Shown here piece by piece: positions 35,555 through 44,944 of a DNA stretch of 64,000 bases (positions are counted from its first letter, which is position 1; each line of letters begins with the position of its first letter). A program made the position numbers and the translations under genes. Origin of the DNA: Planctomycetota bacterium (GTDB lineage Bacteria > Planctomycetota > UBA1135 > GCA-002686595); the NCBI GenBank assembly GCA_029250885.1, contig JAQXEK010000014.1:1-64000 (forward strand), read 5' to 3'. The notes beneath the pieces were generated by a model, which had not been told where the DNA came from, made no database searches, and was given only the letters and a program-made list of their open reading frames with translations.

Positions 35555-36070
35555 CTATGCATCGGGAAGGGCCTCGAGTTCGACGAGCTTGGCGCCAGCG
35601 CTGACAGCCTCGCCGGCATTGCAGAGGATGCGCTTGACTCGGCCCTCGCTGGGTGCACCGATCTCGTTCTGCATCTTCATGGCCTCAAGGATCAGCAGGG
35701 GCTGGCCCTCGGTGACCACGTCGCCTTCGGCAACGCAGAGTTCGACTACGACGCCCGGCATAACTGCCTTAACCAAGCCACCCCCCTTACCGCGGTCACG
35801 GGCAGCGGCGTGGGCGGCGCGCTCGCGCTCGTCCTCGATCTCCACGGCGTAGGCGTGGCCGGCTAGGGTGACGTGGTAGTCGTTTCCCTTTCCGGCCACG
35901 GAGACGGCGTAGCCACACTCATCCATCACAAGCGCCACCTGGCCCTCGTGATCGACCTCTTCATAACTGAAGTCCGCGCGCTCGCCTTCAATGGTGACCA
36001 CGGTCTTGCCCGCGCGGTCGACAATCTCGACTTCGATCGGGCGACCGTTTACATTGACAAAGTACTTCAT
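35555..36070 (-). CDS. Biotin carboxyl carrier protein of acyl-CoA carboxylase
   Basis: The ATG at 36070 gives 171 residues. The C-terminal biotinyl domain is complete, with VKAVMPGVVVELCVAEGDVV then LLILEAMKMQNEIGAPSEG; the biotinylated Lys lies in EAMKMQNE. The N-terminal half (MKYFVNVNGRPIEVEIVDR) looks like the structured arm of BCCP subunits from propionyl-CoA or methylmalonyl-CoA enzymes. It overlaps the biotin carboxylase stop by 4 bases (ATGA). It carries CO2 between the carboxylase and PccB-like subunits encoded upstream. It is the last gene of the operon. Confidence 0.92.
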   Translation of the reverse strand: MKYFVNVNGRPIEVEIVDRAGKTVVTIEGERADFSYEEVDHEGQVALVMDECGYAVSVAGKGNDYHVTLAGHAYAVEIEDERERAAHAAARDRGKGGGLVKAVMPGVVVELCVAEGDVVTEGQPLLILEAMKMQNEIGAPSEGRVKRILCNAGEAVSAGAKLVELEALPDA

Positions 36071-37602
36071 GAGCGAGAGCCCTCGCGGGAGAAGCCAGCT
36101 GTGCTGCCAGCGATGTGCGGGTGGGAGGCTTGGCCGACGCGCCCACGGGCGAGCCAGCCTAGGCGATCGGCGTCTCTCGGAGAGAGGGCGGCGCGGTTCG
36201 CCTGCTTCCACCTGCGCATGGCTGTAGCTGCGGCAACGACCTTGTCGCGCTCGGATGCGGGCTCTTGCAGGTCCATTTGCTCGAGATACTGGGTGTGGAA
36301 CTCACCCTCCTGGAAGCCCTTGTCGTTCATGACGGCGAGCCCTGCCACGGCGCTCGTCCGCACACCACCAATATTGAGCTCCTCTAGAGAGCGGCGCATA
36401 CGCGCGATCGCCTGCATACGATCCGGCGCCCAAACGATCAGCTTGCCCAGCATCGGGTCGTAGTTTAGCCCGACCTCCATGTTTGGGTAGATGCCCGAGT
36501 CAAAGCGCACCCAGGGACCGCCTGGAATGCGCACGTTTCCGATGGTGCCAATGGAAGGCAGGTAGTTGTTGCTGGGGTCTTCGGCGTTGAGGCGTACCTC
36601 GATCGAATGGCCCCGCATGTGGATCGCATCTTGGCCGTAGCCAAGCTGCTCGCCGGCAGCTGCGCGCAGCTGCTCCCAGACCAAGTCGATGCCGGTCACC
36701 ATCTCGGTGACTGGGTGCTCAACCTGTAGACGGGTGTTCATTTCAAGGAAGAAGAACTCGTCGCCCGAGGCGAGGAACTCAACCGTGCCCGCGCCCTCGT
36801 AGTTCACAGCGGCGCCAGCGCGCAGGGCGGCGGCACCCATCTCCTCGCGCATGGCAACCGAGACCGCCGGCGAGGGGCACTCTTCCACCAGCTTCTGGTG
36901 GCGGCGCTGCATGGAGCACTCGCGCTCGCCGTAGTGCACGCCGTTACCATGGGCGTCAAACACCACCTGGATTTCGATGTGACGGGTGTTGACGAGATAG
37001 CGCTCGACATACATGCGGCCATCGCCGAAGCCGGCCAAAGCCTCGCCCGAGGCGGTCTTGAAGGCGCTCTCGAGCTCTTCTGGCTTGTGGACGATACGGA
37101 TGCCCTTGCCACCACCACCTGCGGCGGCCTTCAGCATCACGGGGTAGCCCATTTCATCAGCTGCGGCCCGTGCGACGGCGGCGTCCGCGGCGGGCTCAGT
37201 CATGCCGGGAACCATAGGGACGTTGGCTGCCTTCATAATCTGGCGGCTGACAATCTTGTCACCCATTTGTGTGATCGCGTCAGGTGGCGGACCGATCCAA
37301 GCCATGCCTGCCTTCACGACACGGCGTGCGAACTCGGCATTCTCTGAGAGGAAGCCATAGCCCGGATGGATTGCCTCGGCGCCGGTCTTCTTGGCCGCTG
37401 CAAGAATCTTGTCCATGTCGAGGTACGACTCGGATGGCATGAATCCGCCCAGGGCGATGGCTTCGTCTGCGAGCCGCGTGTGCAAGGCACAAGCGTCGGC
37501 CTCGGAGTACACCGCGACCGTCTGGATTCCCTGCTCGCGCGCAGTTCGAATGACGCGAAGGGCGATCTCGCCCCGGTTCGCTATGAGGATTTTGTTGAAC
37601 AT
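36067..37602 (-). CDS. Biotin carboxylase subunit of propionyl/acyl-CoA carboxylase
   Basis: This 511-residue ATP-grasp biotin carboxylase starts MFNKILIANRGEIALRVIRT. Further family blocks are IHPGYGFLSENAEFA, the ATP-binding AAAGGGGKGIRIVHKPEEL, and FLEMNTRLQVEHPVTEMVTG with the catalytic Arg and Glu. It ends with a charged tail of about 50 residues beyond the usual AccC length. It carboxylates biotin on the carrier encoded next to it with bicarbonate and ATP. Neighbours (PccB-like, epimerase, mutase) point to propionyl-CoA as the physiological substrate rather than acetyl-CoA. Confidence 0.93.
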   Translation of the reverse strand: MFNKILIANRGEIALRVIRTAREQGIQTVAVYSEADACALHTRLADEAIALGGFMPSESYLDMDKILAAAKKTGAEAIHPGYGFLSENAEFARRVVKAGMAWIGPPPDAITQMGDKIVSRQIMKAANVPMVPGMTEPAADAAVARAAADEMGYPVMLKAAAGGGGKGIRIVHKPEELESAFKTASGEALAGFGDGRMYVERYLVNTRHIEIQVVFDAHGNGVHYGERECSMQRRHQKLVEECPSPAVSVAMREEMGAAALRAGAAVNYEGAGTVEFLASGDEFFFLEMNTRLQVEHPVTEMVTGIDLVWEQLRAAAGEQLGYGQDAIHMRGHSIEVRLNAEDPSNNYLPSIGTIGNVRIPGGPWVRFDSGIYPNMEVGLNYDPMLGKLIVWAPDRMQAIARMRRSLEELNIGGVRTSAVAGLAVMNDKGFQEGEFHTQYLEQMDLQEPASERDKVVAAATAMRRWKQANRAALSPRDADRLGWLARGRVGQASHPHIAGSTAGFSREGSRS

Positions 37603-37623
37603 AGGTAGTCTCCTAAGCGCGAT

Positions 37624-39174
37624 TTAGAGGGGAATGTTGCCGTGCTTGCGCGTCGGCCCGGCCTCGGTCTTGCTGCGGAACAGCTCGAGGGCGCGAATCA
37701 GGTAGGGACGCGTTGCATTCGGCTCGATCACGTCGTCGACGAAGCCCCGGCGCGCGGCGCGATAAGGATTGTTGAACTTCTCCTCGTATTCGTCCGTGCG
37801 CTTCTTCAGTTCGGCCTCTTGGTCATCGGCCCCGGCGATGTCGCCGCGGTGAATAATCTTGGCAGCACCTTCGGCCCCCATCACAGCAATCATGGCCCCT
37901 GGCCACGCGACGTTCAGATCGGCCCGCAGGTGCTTGCTGTTCATCACGCAATAGGCACCGCCGTAGGCCTTGCGCGTTATGACCGTCAACTTAGGCACAG
38001 TGGCCTCGGCAAAGGCGTAGAGCAGCTTGGCGCCGTGATTGATGATACCGCGGTGCTCTTGGTCGGTCCCCGGCAGGAAGCCCGGCACGTCTTCAAAGAC
38101 GATCAGTGGGATATTGAATGCGTCGCAGAAGCGCACGAAGCGCGCGGCTTTAATCGATGCTTCGATGTCCAGGCAACCCGCAAGGATGGCGGGCTGGTTC
38201 GCGACGACACCGACGACGTGGCCGCCAAGGCGCGCGAAGCCCACCACAATGTTCATGGCATAGGCGGCGTGCACCTCGAAGAACGACTCCTCGTCCATCA
38301 CCCGTGAGATCACCTCATGGATGTCGTAGGGCTTAGTCGGATCCGCGGGGATCAGCGTGTCGAGCTCGGGCGAGAGACGGTCGGAGGGGTCGTCCGAGGC
38401 CATGAACGGCGGCATCTCCGCATTGTTCAGGGGCAAGTACGCCAGCATCTTACGAATCAGCTGCATACATGCCCGGTCGTCAACGGTCGTGAAGTGCGCC
38501 ACGCCGGACTTCGATGCGTGCACCGCGGCGCCGCCAAGATCCTCAGAGGTGACGACCTCATGGGTAACCGTCTTCACTACATCGGGGCCGGTGATGTGCA
38601 TGTACGAGGTCTCTTCGACCATCGCGATAAAGTCGGTAATGGCAGGGCTGTATACGGCTCCGCCCGCGCAGGGACCGAGAATCGCAGAGATCTGGGGGAC
38701 GACGCCCGAGGCGCGTGTGTTACGCCAGAAGATTTCGGCATAGCCTCCCAAGCTGCGCACGCCCTCTTGAATGCGGGCACCACCCGAGTCGTTCAATCCG
38801 ATGATGGGCACGCCATTCTTCGTGGCCATGTCCATAATCTTGCAGACCTTCTCGGCGTAGGTCTCCGAGAGCGAGCCACCAAACACGGTAAAGTCCTGGG
38901 AGTACAGATAGACCGGGCGGCCCTTGATCAGGGCGTGCCCCGTGACGACGCCGTCGCCAAGGATCTCTTCGTTCTCCATGCCGAAGTCAGTGCAGCGGTG
39001 TGCCACAAAGCGATCGAGCTCGACGAAGGAACCCTCGTCCACAAGGAAATCGATACGCTCGCGTGCGGTCAGCTTGCCCTTCTTGTGCTGGTTGTCGATG
39101 CGCCGCTGGCCGCCGCCCTCGAGGGACTTCTCGCGGAGCTCGTGGAGGCGTTCGGTTGGTGTGGGATTACTCAT
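37624..39174 (-). CDS. pccB: Propionyl-CoA carboxylase beta (carboxyltransferase) subunit
   Basis: This 516-residue carboxyltransferase of the PccB/MmdA type starts with [20 protein letters not shown] and [20 protein letters not shown]. The acyl-CoA site is seen in [20 protein letters not shown], the carboxybiotin side in [20 protein letters not shown], and [20 protein letters not shown] plus [18 protein letters not shown] are strongly conserved. The protein ends with [14 protein letters not shown], the PccB C-terminus. Together with the downstream carboxylase and biotin carrier it makes methylmalonyl-CoA from propionyl-CoA. No decarboxylase membrane subunit is in the operon, so a sodium-pumping decarboxylase is unlikely. 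Confidence 0.94.
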   Translation of the reverse strand: MSNPTPTERLHELREKSLEGGGQRRIDNQHKKGKLTARERIDFLVDEGSFVELDRFVAHRCTDFGMENEEILGDGVVTGHALIKGRPVYLYSQDFTVFGGSLSETYAEKVCKIMDMATKNGVPIIGLNDSGGARIQEGVRSLGGYAEIFWRNTRASGVVPQISAILGPCAGGAVYSPAITDFIAMVEETSYMHITGPDVVKTVTHEVVTSEDLGGAAVHASKSGVAHFTTVDDRACMQLIRKMLAYLPLNNAEMPPFMASDDPSDRLSPELDTLIPADPTKPYDIHEVISRVMDEESFFEVHAAYAMNIVVGFARLGGHVVGVVANQPAILAGCLDIEASIKAARFVRFCDAFNIPLIVFEDVPGFLPGTDQEHRGIINHGAKLLYAFAEATVPKLTVITRKAYGGAYCVMNSKHLRADLNVAWPGAMIAVMGAEGAAKIIHRGDIAGADDQEAELKKRTDEYEEKFNNPYRAARRGFVDDVIEPNATRPYLIRALELFRSKTEAGPTRKHGNIPL

Positions 39175-39186
39175 GGAAGGAGGCGG

Positions 39187-39633
39187 CTAGTTGCTCGCGG
39201 ATTCGGGGATTTGCACGAGCTCGGTCAGCACACCGCCGCAAGAGGCGGGGTGCAGGAAAGCGATGCGTGTGTTGTGAGCGCCGGGGCGCGGGTTCTCATC
39301 AATAAGCCGCAGGCCGGCGGCCTTGAGACGGACTAAGACTGCCTCCAGATCGTCCACCTGCCACGCAAGGTGGTGCAGGCCCTCGCGCTTCTCAACAAAA
39401 CGTGAGATGGGCGAATCGGGCGAGGCGGGCTCGATCAACTCGATGCGCTGCCCACCGGCCGCAAGCACGAGCACGTTGACCTTCTGGTCGGCTACATACT
39501 CGGGTTCGCCGATGGTCTCGAGACCGAGAGACTTGGCATAAAAGGGGGCGACGTTGCTAATGTCGCGCACGGCAATAGCAACGTGGTGCAAAGCGACCAC
39601 TTGGCCTTGGAGTTCGGGGGGAGGGATCATCAC
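39187..39633 (-). CDS. mce: Methylmalonyl-CoA epimerase
   Basis: This 148-residue VOC-fold enzyme interconverts the (S) and (R) forms of methylmalonyl-CoA. LHHVAIAVRDISNVAPFYAK gives the first metal-binding His; RIELIEPASPDSPISRFVEK and EGLHHLAWQVDDLEAVL give the second His and the conserved substrate-binding region, and GVLTELVQ the Glu ligand. It lies between mutase and carboxylase genes, 18 bases from the first and 12 from the second, which completes the route from propionyl-CoA to succinyl-CoA. Start at 39633 or the next Met, one codon in. Confidence 0.94.
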   Translation of the reverse strand: MMIPPPELQGQVVALHHVAIAVRDISNVAPFYAKSLGLETIGEPEYVADQKVNVLVLAAGGQRIELIEPASPDSPISRFVEKREGLHHLAWQVDDLEAVLVRLKAAGLRLIDENPRPGAHNTRIAFLHPASCGGVLTELVQIPESASN

Positions 39634-39651
39634 AGGTCAGAAAACGGAAGT

Positions 39652-41343
39652 TTAGAGAACACTGGGGGCCTTGTAACGTCCAAAGACGCCCTCGAGTACT
39701 TGGCTGATCTCGCCGATGGTGCCGTAGGCGTCGACGCAGTCCACGATGGACTCCATCAGGTTGCCTTTGGCCCGGGCGGTCTCCTCTAGGGCGCGCATGC
39801 AACCGTCGACCCGGGAGGAGTCCCGCTCGGCACGAACGGCGGCCAAGTCGGCAAGGACCTGCTGTTTGGCGCTGGAGTCGGGGCGGAAGATTGTGGGCCG
39901 CGGCTCTTGGATCTCGTAGGCGTTCACGCCGACTACGACCTGCTCGCCGGACTCGACATTGCGCTGCCAGTCCATAGCGCTGCGGTGGATCTCGCGCTGC
40001 ATGAAGCCGTCCTCGATCGCGGTAACTGACCCGCCGCGCTTCTCGATCTCGCCGATCAGCTTGTTCGCACTGCCTTCGAGCTCATCCGTCAAGTGCTCGA
40101 TGAATGGCGCTCCGCCAAGGGGGTCGATGACGTCGGTCACGCCACTCTCGTTGGCAATCACCTGCTGGGTGCGCAGGGCCAAGCGTGCGGACTCTTCGCC
40201 GGGCAGGGACAGAGCCTCGTCGCGACTATTCGTATGCAGGGATTGCGTGCCGCCGAGCACCGCGGCAAGGGCCTGGATCGTGACGCGCACCACGTTGTTG
40301 TCAACCTGCTGGCTGGTGAGCATCGAGCCTGCTGTTTGGGTGTGGAAGCGAAGCATCCAGGACTTAGGGTTCTTGGCGCCGAACTCCTCGCGCATGATGC
40401 GCGCCCACATTCGACGAGCCGCGCGGAACTTAGCGACCTCCTCAAACAAGTTGTTGTGGGCGTTAAAGAAGAACGAAAGGCGCGGAGCAAAGTCATCCAC
40501 GTCCAGGCCAGCCTCGATGGCCGCCTTCACGTAGGTCTTGCCGTTAGACAGGGTGAAGGCCAGCTCTTGTACGGCGGTCGATCCGGCCTCGCGGATGTGA
40601 TAGCCGGAGATCGAGATCGTGTTCCAAAGGGGCACGTTCTTCTGGCAGTAGGCCATCAGGTCCGTGGTCAGACGCAGGGACGGGCCAACCGGGAAACGAT
40701 AGTTGCCCCGGGCCGCGTACTCCTTAAGGATGTCGTTCTGCACTGTGCCGCGCAGCCTAGCCGGGTCGATGCCGCGGCGCTTAGCGAGGGCCACCACCAT
40801 GCCCAGCAGCACCGGAGCCGTAGCGTTAATGGTCATGGAGACGGAAACCTCGTCGAGAGGAATCTCCTCGAACAGACGCTCGACATCGCGCAGGCTGTTG
40901 ACGGGCACGCCCACCTGGCCGACCTCGGGCTCGGCCAGGGGATGGTCCGAGTCGTAGCCGATCTGGGTCGGCAGGTCGAAGGCCGTGGAGAGGCCGGTCT
41001 GGCCGCTGTCGAGCAGCATGCGAAAGCGCTGGTTCGTCTCGCCCGCACTGGAGAAGCCGGCGTACTGGCGCATGGTCCAGTAACGGCCCCGGTACATGGT
41101 CGGTTGGATACCCCGGGTGTAGGGGTATTCGCCGGGCCAGCCGCCGTCGGGAGCGTCGCCATAGATCGGATCGAGTTGATTGCCCGAGGGCGTACGGAAC
41201 TCCGGCTTGCGCTCGGGGCGCTTGGCGGCCATGGGATCGAAGGTTCGCTCCTGCCAGGCCTTTGCGCCTTCGTTGTTCTCGGAGTTCGTCGACGGGCCTG
41301 TCTCGCTGGTCAGGCCCGAATCTTGAGGATTCGTCATGGTCAT
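39652..41343 (-). CDS. Methylmalonyl-CoA mutase large-type catalytic subunit, without B12-binding domain
   Basis: The ATG at 41343 gives 563 residues, corresponding to the TIM-barrel catalytic part of methylmalonyl-CoA mutase. Visible blocks are [60 protein letters not shown] and the substrate-binding [20 protein letters not shown]. The C-terminal B12-binding DxHxxG domain is absent, so a separate small subunit is needed, and none is encoded in this window. The protein is the first gene of an operon that continues through epimerase, carboxyltransferase, biotin carboxylase and carrier. An upstream frame extension to 41433 has no family likeness. Confidence 0.93.
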   Translation of the reverse strand: MTMTNPQDSGLTSETGPSTNSENNEGAKAWQERTFDPMAAKRPERKPEFRTPSGNQLDPIYGDAPDGGWPGEYPYTRGIQPTMYRGRYWTMRQYAGFSSAGETNQRFRMLLDSGQTGLSTAFDLPTQIGYDSDHPLAEPEVGQVGVPVNSLRDVERLFEEIPLDEVSVSMTINATAPVLLGMVVALAKRRGIDPARLRGTVQNDILKEYAARGNYRFPVGPSLRLTTDLMAYCQKNVPLWNTISISGYHIREAGSTAVQELAFTLSNGKTYVKAAIEAGLDVDDFAPRLSFFFNAHNNLFEEVAKFRAARRMWARIMREEFGAKNPKSWMLRFHTQTAGSMLTSQQVDNNVVRVTIQALAAVLGGTQSLHTNSRDEALSLPGEESARLALRTQQVIANESGVTDVIDPLGGAPFIEHLTDELEGSANKLIGEIEKRGGSVTAIEDGFMQREIHRSAMDWQRNVESGEQVVVGVNAYEIQEPRPTIFRPDSSAKQQVLADLAAVRAERDSSRVDGCMRALEETARAKGNLMESIVDCVDAYGTIGEISQVLEGVFGRYKAPSVL

Positions 41344-41536
41344 GTCGGGGTTGCAGCGGCCGAAACAAGCTAGAGGGGGCTGCCTGGCCGGCGGGGGGCC
41401 GAAGATTCTAACCGCTACGACCCTTAGCTTCATCTCAGACTCACGCCATCATCTGCGATTCAAGTGTGAATGCCCCGCCGATGGTGTAGTAATTCACACT
41501 GGAGACCACCTCTTCCTGCTTCCATCCCCCCTCCGC

Positions 41537-44500
41537 ATGAAAAATATCCTAGTGCTCTTTACCGTGGCCGTCGTACTTACGACCGTCGGTTTATTCTTCT
41601 TCGCACAGCCTTTCGCAAGGACACTTGTCGGGCCGACTAACCGCGTGGTGACGGCGCCGACGACTCCCGAAGACCAGGTCGATGTCCCCATCGGGGAAAC
41701 TAGAGGACCCACAACGCTCCCCATGCCGGAGCTAGCGAAAGACGTCGGTCGTGCTGAGGTGGTCGCCGACGAGCGCCCAGAGTGGACGCGCAACGAGGGT
41801 GCCAAGGCCCGCATGGGGGTGGTTGTTCTGCCCGACGGAGTCCCCGGAGATGAAGTCATCACGATCGAGGTCACACCCGTAACCCAACGCGGCCTCTCCG
41901 AGGTAGAGGACGGACCTAAGCTGGATGAGAGCTACGAGGTCGAGGTCGCCGCCGATGGCAGTTTCCAGTACAGCGAGGGTGCGGACGCGCTTACCTACAC
42001 TCTCCGACTCAAGGCCCGCTACCTCTTTGCCAAGGCCCCCATCACGGTCGACTTGGTCGCACAAAAGCCGGCCGAGCCCCGCTTCACACCTACCTTGGGT
42101 GCGTGGCTTTCGGGGCAGATCATTCTGCCCCAGGGGAAGAGCCAAACCAGGGCCGAGTGGGAAGCCTGCGACGTACGCATTGGTATGGACTACACCGGTG
42201 AAATCAACGCCGGCGCCGCCCAGGCCTCAGCGACCTTCTCACGCGAAGTCCACCCGGACGAGACCGGACACTTTGACATGTTTGGTGTCCCCGCCACACC
42301 GGCCTTCGCCTTCGCCATTGACCTCGAGGCCTTCCCCCTGTTTGCAGAGGGCGGCCGCAGTATCCAAGCCGGCGAACACCTGGTTATCGACACAGCACTC
42401 CAGGTCGGTGTTGTCGTAAACGGTGGCGTCGAAGACGAGTTTGGCAAGCCTATCGCTGGTGCCCTTGTCACCGGATTTCCCGGTGAGATGACAAACTTGA
42501 TCGGCGACGCCTCCAAGCGTCAAATCACATCTGGAGACGACGGTCAATTCACTCTTTCGGGTCTTCCGGGAAGTCTGATTCGGGTCTTTGCATCGCGAGA
42601 AGGCTACCTCACAGGAGCGGATGTGAGGCTCGAGCTCGAAGACGGCGAGGTCAGAGACGATGTGCGTATCGTCTTGTCGGAAGGTGCCTCGATCACGGGG
42701 GTGGTTCAGGGGCCCCTAGGCAAGCCCATAGCCAAAGCCGAAGTCGAGGTCAGCTTCGACCCGGCAGCCCTGAATGGCATGAACGCCGCCAATGCCCAGA
42801 AGGGCTCCTCGGGCCGCACGCAGACGGACGAGAAGGGCATGTTCCGTATCGCCGGGCTTGGTAGTGGTCCCTTCCTTGTGGAAGCGCAGATGGATGGCGA
42901 CGAGTGGCTCTTTGGGAGCGCGGACGGCGTCGAACCAGGAGGCGAACAAATCGTCATCAATCTGACTGCTCGGCCGATTCTGAGCGGGCAAGTAATCAAC
43001 GCGGCGGGTGAACCCGTGACAGACTTTGAGCTTGAGTTGCGTGCTGCCAGCCTGGGCGGGCTCATGTCGGGAAACGTTCGCATGCAAAAGGTCGAGCACG
43101 AAGACGGCCTGTTTGAGATTGAGCGCGTCAAGGATGGCAGCTGGAGCCTGTTTGTTCGCGCCGAAGGCTACGGCCCCGCAGGCCCCATTCCCGCAACGCG
43201 TCCCGGCCCCGGAGACGTGCACCTTGCGATCGAGCTCGAGCGCGGCGCAACCGTGCGCGGTACCGTGGTCAACCCCGACGGCGACCCAGTTCCCTTGGCC
43301 GTGGTCACCTGGAGGCAGGACGCCGGGGACCCGGTCCTAAACATGATCGGCGCCGGCCCGTCCCTCTTTGCGTCCACGGACGAAGAGGGCAACTTCGAGC
43401 TCGCCGGCCTGGCCCCCGGCGACCTCGCCCTTAGCACCAGCTCCACCGACTGGGCCAAGGCCGTGCCCCTGCAGCTAACCCTCGCGCCCGACGAAGTGCG
43501 CGAGGATGTGCGCATCACCATGCGCATGGGAGGAGCCATCGACGGGCTCTTCTTTGACAAAGAGGGCGAGCCCAGCGCCAGTAGCCTGATCCAGATCCAG
43601 CGCACCGGTGGCTCGGACCAGAACATCACCACCACCGATCGGGACGGCAAGTTCCTGGTCGAGCACCTCGAGCCCGGAAAGTGGCAGGTGATCGGTATTA
43701 ACGGTGACATCAGCGATGCGACTGCCGACCCCGCGGCCATGCTCGCAAAGCTTGAAATGGACATGGTCGAGGTCGTCGACGGCGAGACCGTGGAGCTGAT
43801 CCTTGGCGCCGTGCCCGAGGACCCCGTGCATCTGACGGGCCAGGTCAACCCCGGGGAGGACGTGGCCGGTGGCCTTGTGATCCTAGCCCCAGAGGGCAAG
43901 GCTACGCTGGGCGCTATGGTCATCGCTACGATTGCCAAGGATGGTAGCTTCGAGATGAACCTTGACGCACCGGGCACTCATTTGGTCACGATCCAAACGA
44001 CGCCAGGAGGTGGCATTGGCCAGGATAACGTCGAGTTCGTACGCACGATTCCCGCCGGCGAGAAGCACCACATGGTGCTTGAACTACCCACTGGATCGAT
44101 CTCGGGCCGCGTGACCGACGGCGCCGGCGCAGGCCTGGCCGGAGTGCGCGTCTCGGTCTATACGGACGGAGGATCGACCACCGGCACCATGAGCGGTGGC
44201 AAGTACGCAGAGTCCACCACCGATTTTGATGGCTCCTATTTTCTGCCCCACTTGCAGCCCGGCACCTACACCGTGGGCGCCGGCGGTCGCCCCCTGACCT
44301 CGGCCTTTGATAGCGAAGCCAACTTCGGGCGCGTGGTTCGGGACAAGGTTAGTGTGAGCGAGGGATCCGTTGCCGATGGCGTGGACTTCGAGCTGCAGCG
44401 GGCTGGATCCATCAGCGGGCGCATTCTCGACCAGGCCCGCAGCCCACTGCAGGGTGCCTCGCTGTTTGTACGCAATGAAAAGGGCATTCTGCTCGAGCGC

Positions 44501-44944
44501 ATCTCCATGCAGACAAGCTCGGCCAACGGCACCTTTAACTACGGCGGCGTCGCGCCAGGCACCTACACCATTAGCGCCCGGGGCAACCTGCTGTCGACCA
44601 CATCGGACGTCACCGTGCAGGTCAAGTCCGGCCAAAAAACCGAAACCGAGCTGCAGGTCTTTGCCGCAACGATGCTGAACATCGTCTGCGTCGACGGCGA
44701 AGGCGTGCCGGTCATCGCCAGCATCGAAGTGCGCGACAGCGAAGGCAAGGATCAGGCCGGCCAGTTCGGCATGGACGACTTGACGAAGTTACTTAGCGAG
44801 GAATTCAGCACCACCACTACCCAGGTCGGCCCCCTGCCCCCGGGCAAGTACAAGGTCATTGCAACTATGGGCGACCTGACCGTAACGAGGCCGGTCTCCG
44901 TGAAGGGACAGGAGTCCCGCAAAGTCACCGTGCGCCTGCGCTAG
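41537..44944 (+). CDS. Large exported protein of about ten carboxypeptidase-regulatory-like beta-sandwich repeats
   Basis: The ATG at 41537 gives 1135 residues. One N-terminal membrane anchor (ILVLFTVAVVLTTVGLFFFA) is followed by a Pro/Thr-rich linker. From about residue 140 to the end I count roughly ten repeats of 90-95 residues. Each has a G-x-V-x-(D/N)-x-x-G-x-P-(I/V)-x-x-A core, then a (T/S)-D-x-x-G-x-F turn and an LxPGxYxL strand, the CarboxypepD_reg pattern. Examples are VVNPDGDPVPLAVVTW and TDEEGNFELAGLAPGDLALS. Such proteins sit at the cell surface and bind glycans or other proteins; the exact role is unknown. No enzyme domain is visible. Confidence 0.8.
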   Translation: MKNILVLFTVAVVLTTVGLFFFAQPFARTLVGPTNRVVTAPTTPEDQVDVPIGETRGPTTLPMPELAKDVGRAEVVADERPEWTRNEGAKARMGVVVLPDGVPGDEVITIEVTPVTQRGLSEVEDGPKLDESYEVEVAADGSFQYSEGADALTYTLRLKARYLFAKAPITVDLVAQKPAEPRFTPTLGAWLSGQIILPQGKSQTRAEWEACDVRIGMDYTGEINAGAAQASATFSREVHPDETGHFDMFGVPATPAFAFAIDLEAFPLFAEGGRSIQAGEHLVIDTALQVGVVVNGGVEDEFGKPIAGALVTGFPGEMTNLIGDASKRQITSGDDGQFTLSGLPGSLIRVFASREGYLTGADVRLELEDGEVRDDVRIVLSEGASITGVVQGPLGKPIAKAEVEVSFDPAALNGMNAANAQKGSSGRTQTDEKGMFRIAGLGSGPFLVEAQMDGDEWLFGSADGVEPGGEQIVINLTARPILSGQVINAAGEPVTDFELELRAASLGGLMSGNVRMQKVEHEDGLFEIERVKDGSWSLFVRAEGYGPAGPIPATRPGPGDVHLAIELERGATVRGTVVNPDGDPVPLAVVTWRQDAGDPVLNMIGAGPSLFASTDEEGNFELAGLAPGDLALSTSSTDWAKAVPLQLTLAPDEVREDVRITMRMGGAIDGLFFDKEGEPSASSLIQIQRTGGSDQNITTTDRDGKFLVEHLEPGKWQVIGINGDISDATADPAAMLAKLEMDMVEVVDGETVELILGAVPEDPVHLTGQVNPGEDVAGGLVILAPEGKATLGAMVIATIAKDGSFEMNLDAPGTHLVTIQTTPGGGIGQDNVEFVRTIPAGEKHHMVLELPTGSISGRVTDGAGAGLAGVRVSVYTDGGSTTGTMSGGKYAESTTDFDGSYFLPHLQPGTYTVGAGGRPLTSAFDSEANFGRVVRDKVSVSEGSVADGVDFELQRAGSISGRILDQARSPLQGASLFVRNEKGILLERISMQTSSANGTFNYGGVAPGTYTISARGNLLSTTSDVTVQVKSGQKTETELQVFAATMLNIVCVDGEGVPVIASIEVRDSEGKDQAGQFGMDDLTKLLSEEFSTTTTQVGPLPPGKYKVIATMGDLTVTRPVSVKGQESRKVTVRLR

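Noticed and set aside
40093-41373. A 426-codon plus-strand frame opposite the mutase gene
   Set aside because: It is an antisense shadow of a strongly conserved enzyme gene in GC-rich DNA and has no family motifs.
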